Positions 57,114 to 64,000 of a stretch of DNA of 64,000 bases are shown here, in pieces. The stretch's first letter is position 1; the number at the start of each line of letters is the position of its first letter. The stretch covers positions 1 to 64,000 of the forward strand of contig JAIXKR010000006.1 of the NCBI GenBank assembly GCA_026932235.1, in the 5' to 3' direction. A program made the position numbers and the translations under genes. The DNA is from Burkholderiales bacterium. GTDB taxonomy: Bacteria > Pseudomonadota > Gammaproteobacteria > Burkholderiales > Burkholderiaceae_C. The notes beneath the pieces are model-generated. The model ran no database searches. It was given only the letters and a program-made list of their open reading frames with translations, and had not been told where the DNA came from.

Positions 57114-57157
57114 TTGACAGCGCTGCAACGCGCGTGATTGAATGACTGTTCAGTTCA
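57114..57157 (+). promoter_or_regulatory. Acyl-CoA dehydrogenase promoter with overlapping FadR-like (TetR-type) operator
   Basis: A perfect -35 TTGACA (57114-57119), 18-bp spacer, and -10 TTGAAT (57138-57143). TGAATGACTGTTCAGTTCA (57139-57157) overlaps the -10 and start site. Its left half equals the TGAATGA half-site I recall for FadR-type TetR regulators of fatty-acid degradation, and the right half is a near mirror. A TetR gene lies behind the dehydrogenase, so repression by it, relieved by acyl-CoA, is likely (inference). Confidence 0.6.
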
Positions 57158-57209
57158 CGACGCAACGGGCGCGCTGGTGCGGCGAGCGCCAACACGCTGG
57201 CAGCAGCCG

Positions 57210-58367
57210 ATGATCCTCACCGAAGCGCAGATCCAGATCCAGCGCGCCGCGCGCACTTTTGCGCGCGCGCAGCTCGCGCCGCATGCCGCCCGGTGGGACG
57301 AGAGCGCCACCTTCCCGCGCGAGGCGCTGCGCCGCATGGGCGAACTCGGCCTGATGGGCGTCACCGTGCCCGAGGCCTGGGGCGGGGCGGGGGCGGATGC
57401 GGTGTCGCTCGCCCTTGCGCTGGAGGAGATCGCCGCGGGCGATGCGTCCTGCGCCACCGTGATGAGCGGGCACAACTCGGTCGGATGCATGCCGCTGCTG
57501 CAGTTCGGCAGCCCCGAACAGAAGCAGCGCTTCCTGCAGCCGATGGCGCGCGGCGAACTGCTCTCGGCCTTTTGCCTCACCGAAGCGCACGGCGGCTCCG
57601 ACGCCGCAGCGCTGACGACGCGTGCGCGCCGCGAGCTGGACGACTACGTCATCGACGGCAGCAAGCAGTTCATCACCAGCGGCAGCCAGGCCGACCTGGC
57701 GCTCGTCTTCGCGCGCACCGACCCGAGCGGCGGCCGGCGCGGAATCAGCGCCTTCATCGTGCCGACCTCGACGCCCGGCTACGTCGTCGGCCGCGTCGAG
57801 CGCAAGCTCGGTCAGCACGCGTCGGACACGTGCCAGATCCGCTTCGAGGCCATGCGCGTTCCCGCCGCGCTGCGCCTGGGACAGGAGGGGCAGGGTCTGC
57901 GCATCGCGCTCGCCAACCTCGAGGGCGGGCGCATCGGCATCGCCGCGCAGGCGGTGGGCATTGCGCGTGCGGCACTGGACAAGGCCCTCGTTTACGCGCG
58001 CGAGCGCGTCGTCTTCGGCAAGGCGATCGTGGAGCACCAGGCGGTGGGCTTTCGTCTCGCCGCCATGGCCACGCGCATCGAGTCCGCGCGCCAGCTCGTG
58101 CTGCACGCGGCGCAGCTGCGCGATTACGGCAAGCCCTGCCTGATGGAAGCCTGCATGGCCAAGCTGGTGGCCTCGGAAGCCGCCGAGTGGGTGTGCTCCG
58201 AGGCGATGCAGGTGCTCGGCGGCTACGGCTACCTCGTCGATCACGGCGTCGAGCGCCTCTACCGCGACGCGCGCGTGTGCCGCATCTACGAGGGCACGAA
58301 CGACATCCAGCATCTGGTCATCCTGCGCGAGCTGCTGGACCGTCAGGATCGCGGCGCCGACGCCTGA
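57210..58367 (+). CDS. Acyl-CoA dehydrogenase
   Basis: FAD enzyme (385 residues) that oxidises an acyl-CoA at C2-C3. Shows FAD/substrate motifs FCLTEAHGGSDAAAL and SKQFITSGSQADL, and the catalytic Glu in IYEGTNDIQHLV near residue 361. Chain-length specificity is not certain; the sequence resembles short/branched-chain enzymes. ATG 57210 (MILTEAQIQIQRAA) is the family start; a TTG at 57138 falls in the -10 box and is not credible. A TetR gene follows 61 bp later. Confidence 0.93.
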   Translation: MILTEAQIQIQRAARTFARAQLAPHAARWDESATFPREALRRMGELGLMGVTVPEAWGGAGADAVSLALALEEIAAGDASCATVMSGHNSVGCMPLLQFGSPEQKQRFLQPMARGELLSAFCLTEAHGGSDAAALTTRARRELDDYVIDGSKQFITSGSQADLALVFARTDPSGGRRGISAFIVPTSTPGYVVGRVERKLGQHASDTCQIRFEAMRVPAALRLGQEGQGLRIALANLEGGRIGIAAQAVGIARAALDKALVYARERVVFGKAIVEHQAVGFRLAAMATRIESARQLVLHAAQLRDYGKPCLMEACMAKLVASEAAEWVCSEAMQVLGGYGYLVDHGVERLYRDARVCRIYEGTNDIQHLVILRELLDRQDRGADA

Positions 58368-58428
58368 GCATGCCAGTCCGCGACGCGCCCGCGCGATGCG
58401 TCAGAATCGGTCGCGAGGAGGCGAGCAA

Positions 58429-59193
58429 ATGACGGTTCATTCGACGCGGCGCAAGCGCGGCAAGCCCGCCACGGCGGCGGCGATCGTCATCGAAAGCCGC
58501 ATCGAGGACAGCGGCCGCGTCGAACGGCGGCGCGAGCAGATCGTGCAGGCGGCGGTGGCCTGCTTTGCGCGCAAGGGCTATCACGGCACGACGATCAAGG
58601 AGATCGCCGACAGCGCGGGCTTCAGCGCCGGGCTGATCTATTCCTACGTCAAGGACAAGGAGGACGTGCTCTTCCTCGTCTACCTGCACATCTTCGAGAC
58701 CTACCAGCGCCACATCCCCGAACGGCTGCTGGGCGTCACCGATCCGTTGCAGCGCCTGTGCACGGCGGTGTGCGCCTACTGCGAAGCGGTCGACCGCAAC
58801 ACCGGCGCGACTGTCGTCGGCTATCGCGAGAGCGCCTCGCTGCGTCCCGAGTTGCTGCGCGCGATCCAGCAACTGGAGCTGCAGACCAACAAGCTCATCG
58901 CCGAGCCGATCGAAGCCTGCATCGCCGCCGGCCTGGTCGAGCCGACGAACGTCGAACTGCTCACCTTCCGCCTCGTGCTGCTGGCCCATGGCTGGGCGCT
59001 CAAGCACTGGCACTTCGGCGGGCGGGTGACGCTGTCCGACTACGTCGCCGACGGCCTGCGCCTGTACCTGGAAGGCGTGTTGACGCCTGCCGGCCGGCGC
59101 CGGCGCCGGGCGCAGCAGGCGCGGGCGCTGAAGGCGCAGGCAGCGGATGCGGCAGCCGCCGCGCCGCGGGCCGGGGGCCGACGCGCACGCTGA
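58429..59193 (+). CDS. TetR/AcrR family regulator
   Basis: A 254-residue repressor. Basic N-terminal arm, then the helix-turn-helix at ~54-74 (TTIKEIADSAGFSAGLIYSYV) and an all-helical ligand domain. The Arg/Ala-rich C-terminal tail (~225-254) is unusual. GAGGAG lies ~8 nt before the ATG at 58429. Its place behind the acyl-CoA dehydrogenase and the FadR-like site before that gene point to control of fatty-acid or acyl-CoA oxidation. Confidence 0.9.
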   Translation: MTVHSTRRKRGKPATAAAIVIESRIEDSGRVERRREQIVQAAVACFARKGYHGTTIKEIADSAGFSAGLIYSYVKDKEDVLFLVYLHIFETYQRHIPERLLGVTDPLQRLCTAVCAYCEAVDRNTGATVVGYRESASLRPELLRAIQQLELQTNKLIAEPIEACIAAGLVEPTNVELLTFRLVLLAHGWALKHWHFGGRVTLSDYVADGLRLYLEGVLTPAGRRRRRAQQARALKAQAADAAAAAPRAGGRRAR

Positions 59194-59257
59194 CGGCCGA
59201 TCCGCCGTTGCGCTTGCGCCCCGGCGTGGACGCCCGGCCTCGCGACGAAGCCTTGCC

Positions 59258-59908
59258 TCACAGCGGCAGCTCCACTGCCTGCCCATCGACGCGCAGCAGC
59301 AGGCTGCGTGCGCCGATTCGCTCCAGGACGATTCCCGGCGCGAGCGTTTCGCCTTCGCGCACGATCTGGCCGGACATCAGCACGAAGCTCTGGTGGCGAT
59401 CTTGGGACTGCACCGCCCCGCCGAAGCTGAGCGCGCCGACGCGGCTGCGCAGCGGCTCCGGCAGGGCCGCCGCCGCAAGCGCGGCTGCGGCCGGCGGTGC
59501 CGGGGCCGTTGGCTCCGTTCGGGGCTTTTGCAGGGGCGGCGGCTGCGGCTTGGCGCGGCGCGGCGGCGCTGCGGGCGCGACCTCGGGCGCATCGGCGGGA
59601 CGTGCGGCCGTTGGGCTCACGGCGCTCGCGGCGCTCGTGGTGCTCACGGTGCTCACGGTGCTCGCGGCGGGCGCGTTCGGGGTCGCGGGCGTACGCGCGC
59701 CCATGCGGCCCCACCACCAGCCCGACGCCAGTGCGGCGGCGGCGAGCAGCGCCGACACCGCGACGGCGCGTACCCATGGCCGCGCGCGGCGCGAGCGCCC
59801 GGCGCCGGGCGCAAAGGCCGGTGCCGCAGCGATCTGCTGCAGGCCCGGGGCCTGCCCCTGGCGGCGCTGCGCGTCGGCGCGGCGCAAGGCATCGAGGATG
59901 TAGGACAT
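59258..59908 (-). CDS. gspB: Type II secretion-associated protein GspB
   Basis: A 216-residue inner-membrane protein with the conserved start MSYILDALRRADAQRRQG, a transmembrane helix (~47-68), a low-complexity Ala/Ser/Thr/Pro linker (~70-145), and a C-terminal periplasmic T2SSB domain (GQIVREGETLAPGIVLERI). With GspA it helps insert the secretin through peptidoglycan. Its ATG shares one base with the gspA stop. It lies ~35 kb from the main gsp cluster. Confidence 0.92.
   Translation of the reverse strand: MSYILDALRRADAQRRQGQAPGLQQIAAAPAFAPGAGRSRRARPWVRAVAVSALLAAAALASGWWWGRMGARTPATPNAPAASTVSTVSTTSAASAVSPTAARPADAPEVAPAAPPRRAKPQPPPLQKPRTEPTAPAPPAAAALAAAALPEPLRSRVGALSFGGAVQSQDRHQSFVLMSGQIVREGETLAPGIVLERIGARSLLLRVDGQAVELPL
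59615..59668. repeat. Six tandem 9-bp repeats in the gspB linker
   Basis: Units GCTCACGGC, GCTCGCGGC, GCTCGTGGT, GCTCACGGT, GCTCACGGT, GCTCGCGGC code for Ala/Thr-Ala/Val/Thr-Ser triplets on the minus strand. In-frame minisatellite in a periplasmic linker. Confidence 0.9.
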
Positions 59909-61470
59909 CAGGAAGGCGGGTCCAGCCGCGGTTCGGCTACGCCGCTGGCGCGGTTGAGTTGCATCAGTGTCAGCGGGCCGGCCAGGCCGTCCAGCGGCAG
60001 GCCCTGGCCGAGCTGGAAGGCGAAGACGCGCCGCCGCAGGATCTCGTCCTGCGGCGCGCGCGCACCCACGGCGGTCTCGGGTCCTTGCAGCGCGAGCAGG
60101 CGCCCGAGGATCCACTCGCGTTCATCGCCGGGCGGCGGGCGCCACCACGCGATCAGCTTGCCACGCCAGTGCGACTGCAGGCTTGACAGCGGCAGCTGCT
60201 GCGGCCCTTGGGCGCCTTCGACCACCGCCGCGTCTTCGCCCAGCGCGCGCAGCAGCACGAGGCCGCCGTCCTGCAGCACGAGCAGCAGCGGCCGATCCAG
60301 CCGCCGCAGCAGCGCAAGGTCGACGCTGCCTTCCCAGCACGCCAGGCCGTGCGCGCGCGCGCGGCGGCAGGGGTCGCGCTCGCCGGTGGCCTCCAGGTCC
60401 CAGGCCGCGGCCAGTGCCGCGCTGGCGGCGCCTTCCTCGGCGAAGGGCGCAGGGGCTTCGCCGGCTGCCAGTGTGCGCGCCGCCGATGCGGCGCCGCCCG
60501 CCGGGGCGATCGACGCCACGGCCGCGGCAGGGGCCGTTCCTTGGCCGGCGTCGCGCCAGCCCCACCACGCCGCGCCCGCACCGGCGACGAGCAGCGCGGC
60601 GAGCGCCGGCAGCCGCCACGGCGGCCGGCGCCCGCCGTGCTCACCCTCGAACACCTCGCGTGCGGCCTGACGCACGGTGGCCGCGTCGACCGTGCGCAGG
60701 CCGCGGCCGTAGGCGCCGAGCAGCGCGCGCTGGCACAGCAGGTTGATGCGGCGCGGCACGCCGCCGCTGCGGCGGTGGATCGCCTGCAGCGCGCCTTCGC
60801 TGAAGGGCAGCGGCCCCTGCAGGCCGGCGACGCCCAGGCGGTGCCGCACGTAGTCGGCCGTCCCCGCCGCGTCCAGGGGCTCCAGGTGCACGCGCGCGAT
60901 GACGCGCTGCGCGAGCTGCTCGAGATCGGGGCGCGCCAGCAGCGCGCGCAGCTCGGGCTGGCCGATGAGAACGATCTGCAGCAGCTTGCGTTCGGCGGTC
61001 TCGAGGTTGGTGAGCAGGCGCAGGAGTTCGAGCAATTCGGGAGCCAGGCCTTGCGCCTCGTCGACGACGAGCAGGCATTGCTCGCCGCGCGCATGGCAGT
61101 CGAGCAGGAAGCGGTTGAGCGCATCGACGCAGGCCTTGGTGCTCGCCGGCGGCTCGCTGTCCAGGGAGCTGGTGTCGACGCCGACGCCGAACTCCTCGCA
61201 GACGGTCTGCAGCAGCTCCAGCGGCGTCAGCAGCGGGTTGTAGAGGTAGGCGACGCGGCAGCCCTCGGGCACCTGCTCGAGGAAGCAGCGGCACACCGTC
61301 GTCTTGCCGGTGCCGACGCCGCCGGTCAGCAGCACGAAGCCGCCGCCGCCCTGCAGGCCGTAGAGCAGGTGTGCCAGCGCCTCGCGGTGGCCCTCGCTCA
61401 GGTGCAGGAAGCGCGGATCGGGTGCGATCGAGAACGCCTCCCGTTGCAGGCCGAAGAATGCCGCATACAT
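59908..61470 (-). CDS. gspA: Type II secretion ATPase GspA (ExeA-like)
   Basis: A 520-residue protein. Cytoplasmic AAA domain with MYAAFFGLQREAFSIAPDPRF start, Walker A GGVGTGKTT (~49-57) and Walker B LLVVDEAQGL; a transmembrane helix near ~275-293 (LPALAALLVAGAGAAWWGW); then a periplasmic part ending in a peptidoglycan-binding-like motif (LPLDGLAGPLTLMQLN). Works with GspB in secretin assembly. It is divergent from talB. A -10-like TATGCT (minus strand, 61484-61479) is 8 nt from the ATG. Confidence 0.93.
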   Translation of the reverse strand: MYAAFFGLQREAFSIAPDPRFLHLSEGHREALAHLLYGLQGGGGFVLLTGGVGTGKTTVCRCFLEQVPEGCRVAYLYNPLLTPLELLQTVCEEFGVGVDTSSLDSEPPASTKACVDALNRFLLDCHARGEQCLLVVDEAQGLAPELLELLRLLTNLETAERKLLQIVLIGQPELRALLARPDLEQLAQRVIARVHLEPLDAAGTADYVRHRLGVAGLQGPLPFSEGALQAIHRRSGGVPRRINLLCQRALLGAYGRGLRTVDAATVRQAAREVFEGEHGGRRPPWRLPALAALLVAGAGAAWWGWRDAGQGTAPAAAVASIAPAGGAASAARTLAAGEAPAPFAEEGAASAALAAAWDLEATGERDPCRRARAHGLACWEGSVDLALLRRLDRPLLLVLQDGGLVLLRALGEDAAVVEGAQGPQQLPLSSLQSHWRGKLIAWWRPPPGDEREWILGRLLALQGPETAVGARAPQDEILRRRVFAFQLGQGLPLDGLAGPLTLMQLNRASGVAEPRLDPPS

Positions 61471-61548
61471 GGGCGCGCAGCATAGCCCCGGAGACGGTGC
61501 GGCCACGGACCGGGTTCTAATCGCGCCTGCACCGCACGCCCAGGACCC

Positions 61549-62502
61549 ATGAACCAGCTCGACCAGCTCAAGCAGCACACCATCGTCGTCGCCGACACCG
61601 GCAACTTCCGCGAGCTTGCGGCCTTCGCGCCGCGCGACGCGACGACCAACCCATCGCTCATCCTCAAGGCCGTGCAGCAGCCCGATTACGCGCCGCTGCT
61701 GGCCGAGGTGGTGGCGGCGCACGCGGCGCTGCCGCTGCCGGCGATCGTCGACCGCGTGCTCGTGCGTTTCGGCCAGGAGATCCTGAAGCTCGTCCCGGGG
61801 CGCGTCAGCACCGAGGTCGACGCGCGCCTGTCCTTCGACACGGAGGCCACCATCGCGCGCGCGCAAGGACTGATCGCGCTCTACGAGGCCGCGGGCATCG
61901 CGCGCGCGCGCGTGCTGGTGAAGATCGCCGCGACCTGGGAGGGCATCGCCGCGGCCGCGCGGCTCGAGCGCGAAGGCATCCGCTGCAACCTCACGCTGCT
62001 CTTCGCCTTCTGCCAGGCGGTGGCCTGCGGCGACGCCGGCGTGACGCTCATCAGCCCCTTCGTCGGGCGCATCTACGACTGGCACCGCAAGCGCGAGGGC
62101 GGCGCCTGGGACGAGGCGGCGCACGCCGGCGCCGCCGATCCCGGCGTGCAGTCGGTGCGCGCCATCTGGGCGCACTACAAGGCCCACGGCATCGCCACCG
62201 AGGTGATGGGGGCGAGCTTTCGCAACACCGGGCAGATTCTCGCGCTCGCCGGTTGCGACCTCCTGACGATCAGCCCGGAACTGATGGCGCAGCTGCAGGC
62301 CGCCGACGCGCCGTTTCCGCGCGCGCTCGACCTCGAGACGGCGCGCCGGTCAGCGCTGCCCGCGGTGCACCACGACGAGCGCAGCTTCCGCTGGGCACTC
62401 AACGAGGACGCGATGGCCACCGAGAAGCTGGCCGAGGGCATCCGCGCCTTCGCCGCGGATGCCGGCAAGCTCGATGCGCTGATCGAGCAGGCAAGGCGAT
62501 GA
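61549..62502 (+). CDS. tal: Transaldolase
   Basis: Pentose-phosphate enzyme, 317 residues, class I aldolase with Schiff-base Lys in [11 protein letters not shown] (~125-135). Start motif [20 protein letters not shown] and [10 protein letters not shown] are typical of the TalA/TalB group. Its stop overlaps the pgi ATG (ATGA), so the two sugar-phosphate enzymes are coupled. Confidence 0.97.
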   Translation: MNQLDQLKQHTIVVADTGNFRELAAFAPRDATTNPSLILKAVQQPDYAPLLAEVVAAHAALPLPAIVDRVLVRFGQEILKLVPGRVSTEVDARLSFDTEATIARAQGLIALYEAAGIARARVLVKIAATWEGIAAAARLEREGIRCNLTLLFAFCQAVACGDAGVTLISPFVGRIYDWHRKREGGAWDEAAHAGAADPGVQSVRAIWAHYKAHGIATEVMGASFRNTGQILALAGCDLLTISPELMAQLQAADAPFPRALDLETARRSALPAVHHDERSFRWALNEDAMATEKLAEGIRAFAADAGKLDALIEQARR

Positions 62503-64000
62503 ACGGGGTCCGCTGCGAGCAGACGCCGGCCTGGGCCGCGCTGCAGGCGCATTTCGACGCCGAGGGCCGGCGCTTCGACCTGCGCCGCGCCTTCGCCGAG
62601 GATGCTTCGCGCTTCGAATGCTTCTCGCAGCAGGCGCCCGAGGTCTTCGCCGACCTCTCGAAGAACCTGATCGATGCACGCGCGCAGGCGCTGCTGCTCG
62701 AGCTCGCGCAGCAGTGCGGCGTGCTCGCGCTGCGCGACGCGATGTTCGCCGGCGAGCCGATCAACACGACCGAGGGACGCGCGGTGCTGCACACGGCGCT
62801 GCGCGCGCCGCGCGGCGCGGCGCCGTTCTCCGACGAGGTGCACGCGGTGCTGGACGCGATGCTCGCCTACGCCGAAGAGGTGCGCGCCGAGGCGGCGCGC
62901 GGCGGCTTCACCGACGTCGTCAACATCGGCATCGGCGGCAGCGACCTCGGCCCCGCGATGGTCGTCCCGGCGCTGGACGCCTACGCGCAGCGGGGGCTGC
63001 GGCTGCACTTCGTCAGCAACGTCGACGGCCATGCGATCGCGCCGCTGCTGCGCGATCTGGACGCACGGCGCACGCTCTTCATCGTCGCGAGCAAGACCTT
63101 CACGACGCAGGAGACGATGGCCAACGCCGAGGTCGCGCGCGAGTGGTTCGTCGCGCAGGGCGGCAGCGAAGTCGCGCGCCACTTCGTCGCGACCACGAGC
63201 AACGTGGCCGCCGCGGCGCAGTTCGGGATCACGACGACCTTCGGCTTCTGGGACTGGGTCGGCGGGCGCTACTCGCTCTGGAGCGCGATCGGGCTGCCGA
63301 TCGCGATCGCGATTGGTGCCGCGAACTTCCGTGCGCTGCTGGCAGGTGGGCACGCGATGGACGAGCACTTCCGCCGCGCGCCGCCCGAGGCCAACCTGCC
63401 GCTGCGCCTGGGTCTGCTCGACGTCTGGTACCGCAACTTCCACGGCTTCTCGTCGCGCTCGATCGCGCCCTATCACCAGGGCCTGGCGCGGCTTCCGGCC
63501 TACCTGCAGCAGCTCGAGATGGAGAGCAACGGCAAGCGCGTCGATCGCGAGGGAAGGCCGCTGGCGGTGGCGACCAGCCCGGTGCTCTGGGGCGAGCCCG
63601 GCACCAACGGGCAGCATGCCTTCTTCCAGATGCTGCACCAGGGCAGCGACGTGGTGCCGGTGGAGTTCATCCTCGTGCGCCGGCCTTCGCATGCACATGC
63701 GGACCTGCACGCCAAGCTGCTGGCCAACGCACTGGCGCAGTCGCAGGCGCTGATGCTGGGCAAGCCGCCCGAGGTCGCGGCGAAGGAACCGGCGCCGACG
63801 GCGGCGCCCGGGCTCGACCGTGCAGTACTCGCCCGCCACCGCAGCTTCCCCGGCAACCGGCCGAGCACGACGCTCGTGCTGGACGCGCTCACGCCGCGCT
63901 CGCTGGGTGCGCTGCTCGCGCTCTACGAGCACCGCGTCTTCACGAGCGGCGCGATCTGGGCTGTGAACAGCTTCGACCAGTGGGGCGTGGAACTGGGCAA
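62499..64000 (+). CDS. pgi: Glucose-6-phosphate isomerase (3' end cut by window edge)
   Basis: Interconverts glucose-6-phosphate and fructose-6-phosphate. Signatures present: [40 protein letters not shown] [18 protein letters not shown], and [18 protein letters not shown]. About 500 codons are visible; with a usual length near 540, some 40 residues are missing beyond 64000. Confidence 0.96.
   Translation, partial: MNGVRCEQTPAWAALQAHFDAEGRRFDLRRAFAEDASRFECFSQQAPEVFADLSKNLIDARAQALLLELAQQCGVLALRDAMFAGEPINTTEGRAVLHTALRAPRGAAPFSDEVHAVLDAMLAYAEEVRAEAARGGFTDVVNIGIGGSDLGPAMVVPALDAYAQRGLRLHFVSNVDGHAIAPLLRDLDARRTLFIVASKTFTTQETMANAEVAREWFVAQGGSEVARHFVATTSNVAAAAQFGITTTFGFWDWVGGRYSLWSAIGLPIAIAIGAANFRALLAGGHAMDEHFRRAPPEANLPLRLGLLDVWYRNFHGFSSRSIAPYHQGLARLPAYLQQLEMESNGKRVDREGRPLAVATSPVLWGEPGTNGQHAFFQMLHQGSDVVPVEFILVRRPSHAHADLHAKLLANALAQSQALMLGKPPEVAAKEPAPTAAPGLDRAVLARHRSFPGNRPSTTLVLDALTPRSLGALLALYEHRVFTSGAIWAVNSFDQWGVELG

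Noticed and set aside
57138..57209. N-terminal extension of the acyl-CoA dehydrogenase from TTG 57138
   Set aside because: The TTG is part of the -10 box and operator; the added residues do not match the family.

Overview
The window looks like chromosome of a high-GC betaproteobacterium in the order Burkholderiales, Rubrivivax/Leptothrix/Methylibium-like (inference from gene content, synteny and very GC-rich codon use; no rRNA or species marker is present). It is almost fully coding. I see no prophage, CRISPR array, intact insertion sequence, rRNA or tRNA. Both edge genes run off the window: fadH on the left and pgi on the right.

Left part, 1-13.2 kb: fadH (minus), a geranylgeranyl-reductase-type flavoprotein, a YafJ-type amidotransferase, a cytosolic M14 carboxypeptidase, an AI-2E-type permease, a 5'-nucleotidase, a patatin/POTRA/barrel protein of the type Vd (PlpD) kind, lipA, a Lon-like AAA ATPase without protease domain, and an NnrU-like membrane protein. 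From 13.3 to 24.4 kb lies the main type II secretion cluster, transcribed leftwards as gspG-H-I-J-K-L-M-N-D-E-F with overlapping genes, and gspC divergent. gspA and gspB sit about 35 kb away at 59.3-61.5 kb.

24.4-33.4 kb: an orphan CobT-like protein, ilvA, a candidate small RNA carrying an anti-Shine-Dalgarno loop, an OsmC-type protein, a major porin with a long leader and a clear terminator, lptM-lysA, and the bifunctional PBP1A gene. 33.6-43.5 kb: pilMNOPQ, an Ig-like lipoprotein gene directly behind pilQ, aroK, aroB and dgt. Then come a RAYT-type transposase relic that has lost its catalytic motifs, an AT-rich patch with RAYT-style repeats, and gltBD for glutamate synthase.

50.7-54.8 kb holds a complete Mla phospholipid-transport operon, mlaF-E-D-A-C-B. 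Two paralogous beta-helix proteins face it on the other strand. They are followed by an acyl-CoA dehydrogenase with a FadR-like operator in its promoter and a TetR regulator behind it, then gspBA, transaldolase and pgi.

The most interesting signals are (1) a minus-strand ~90-nt RNA candidate with promoter, anti-SD loop and strong terminator; (2) at least six genes whose -10 box lies 6-10 nt before the start codon with no Shine-Dalgarno, suggesting leaderless or near-leaderless mRNAs; (3) the dead RAYT and its flanking repeats; (4) the CobT-like protein with an altered catalytic loop; (5) the paired beta-helix proteins; and (6) the FadR-like operator. Very long antisense ORFs throughout the window are GC-bias artefacts and were not annotated.
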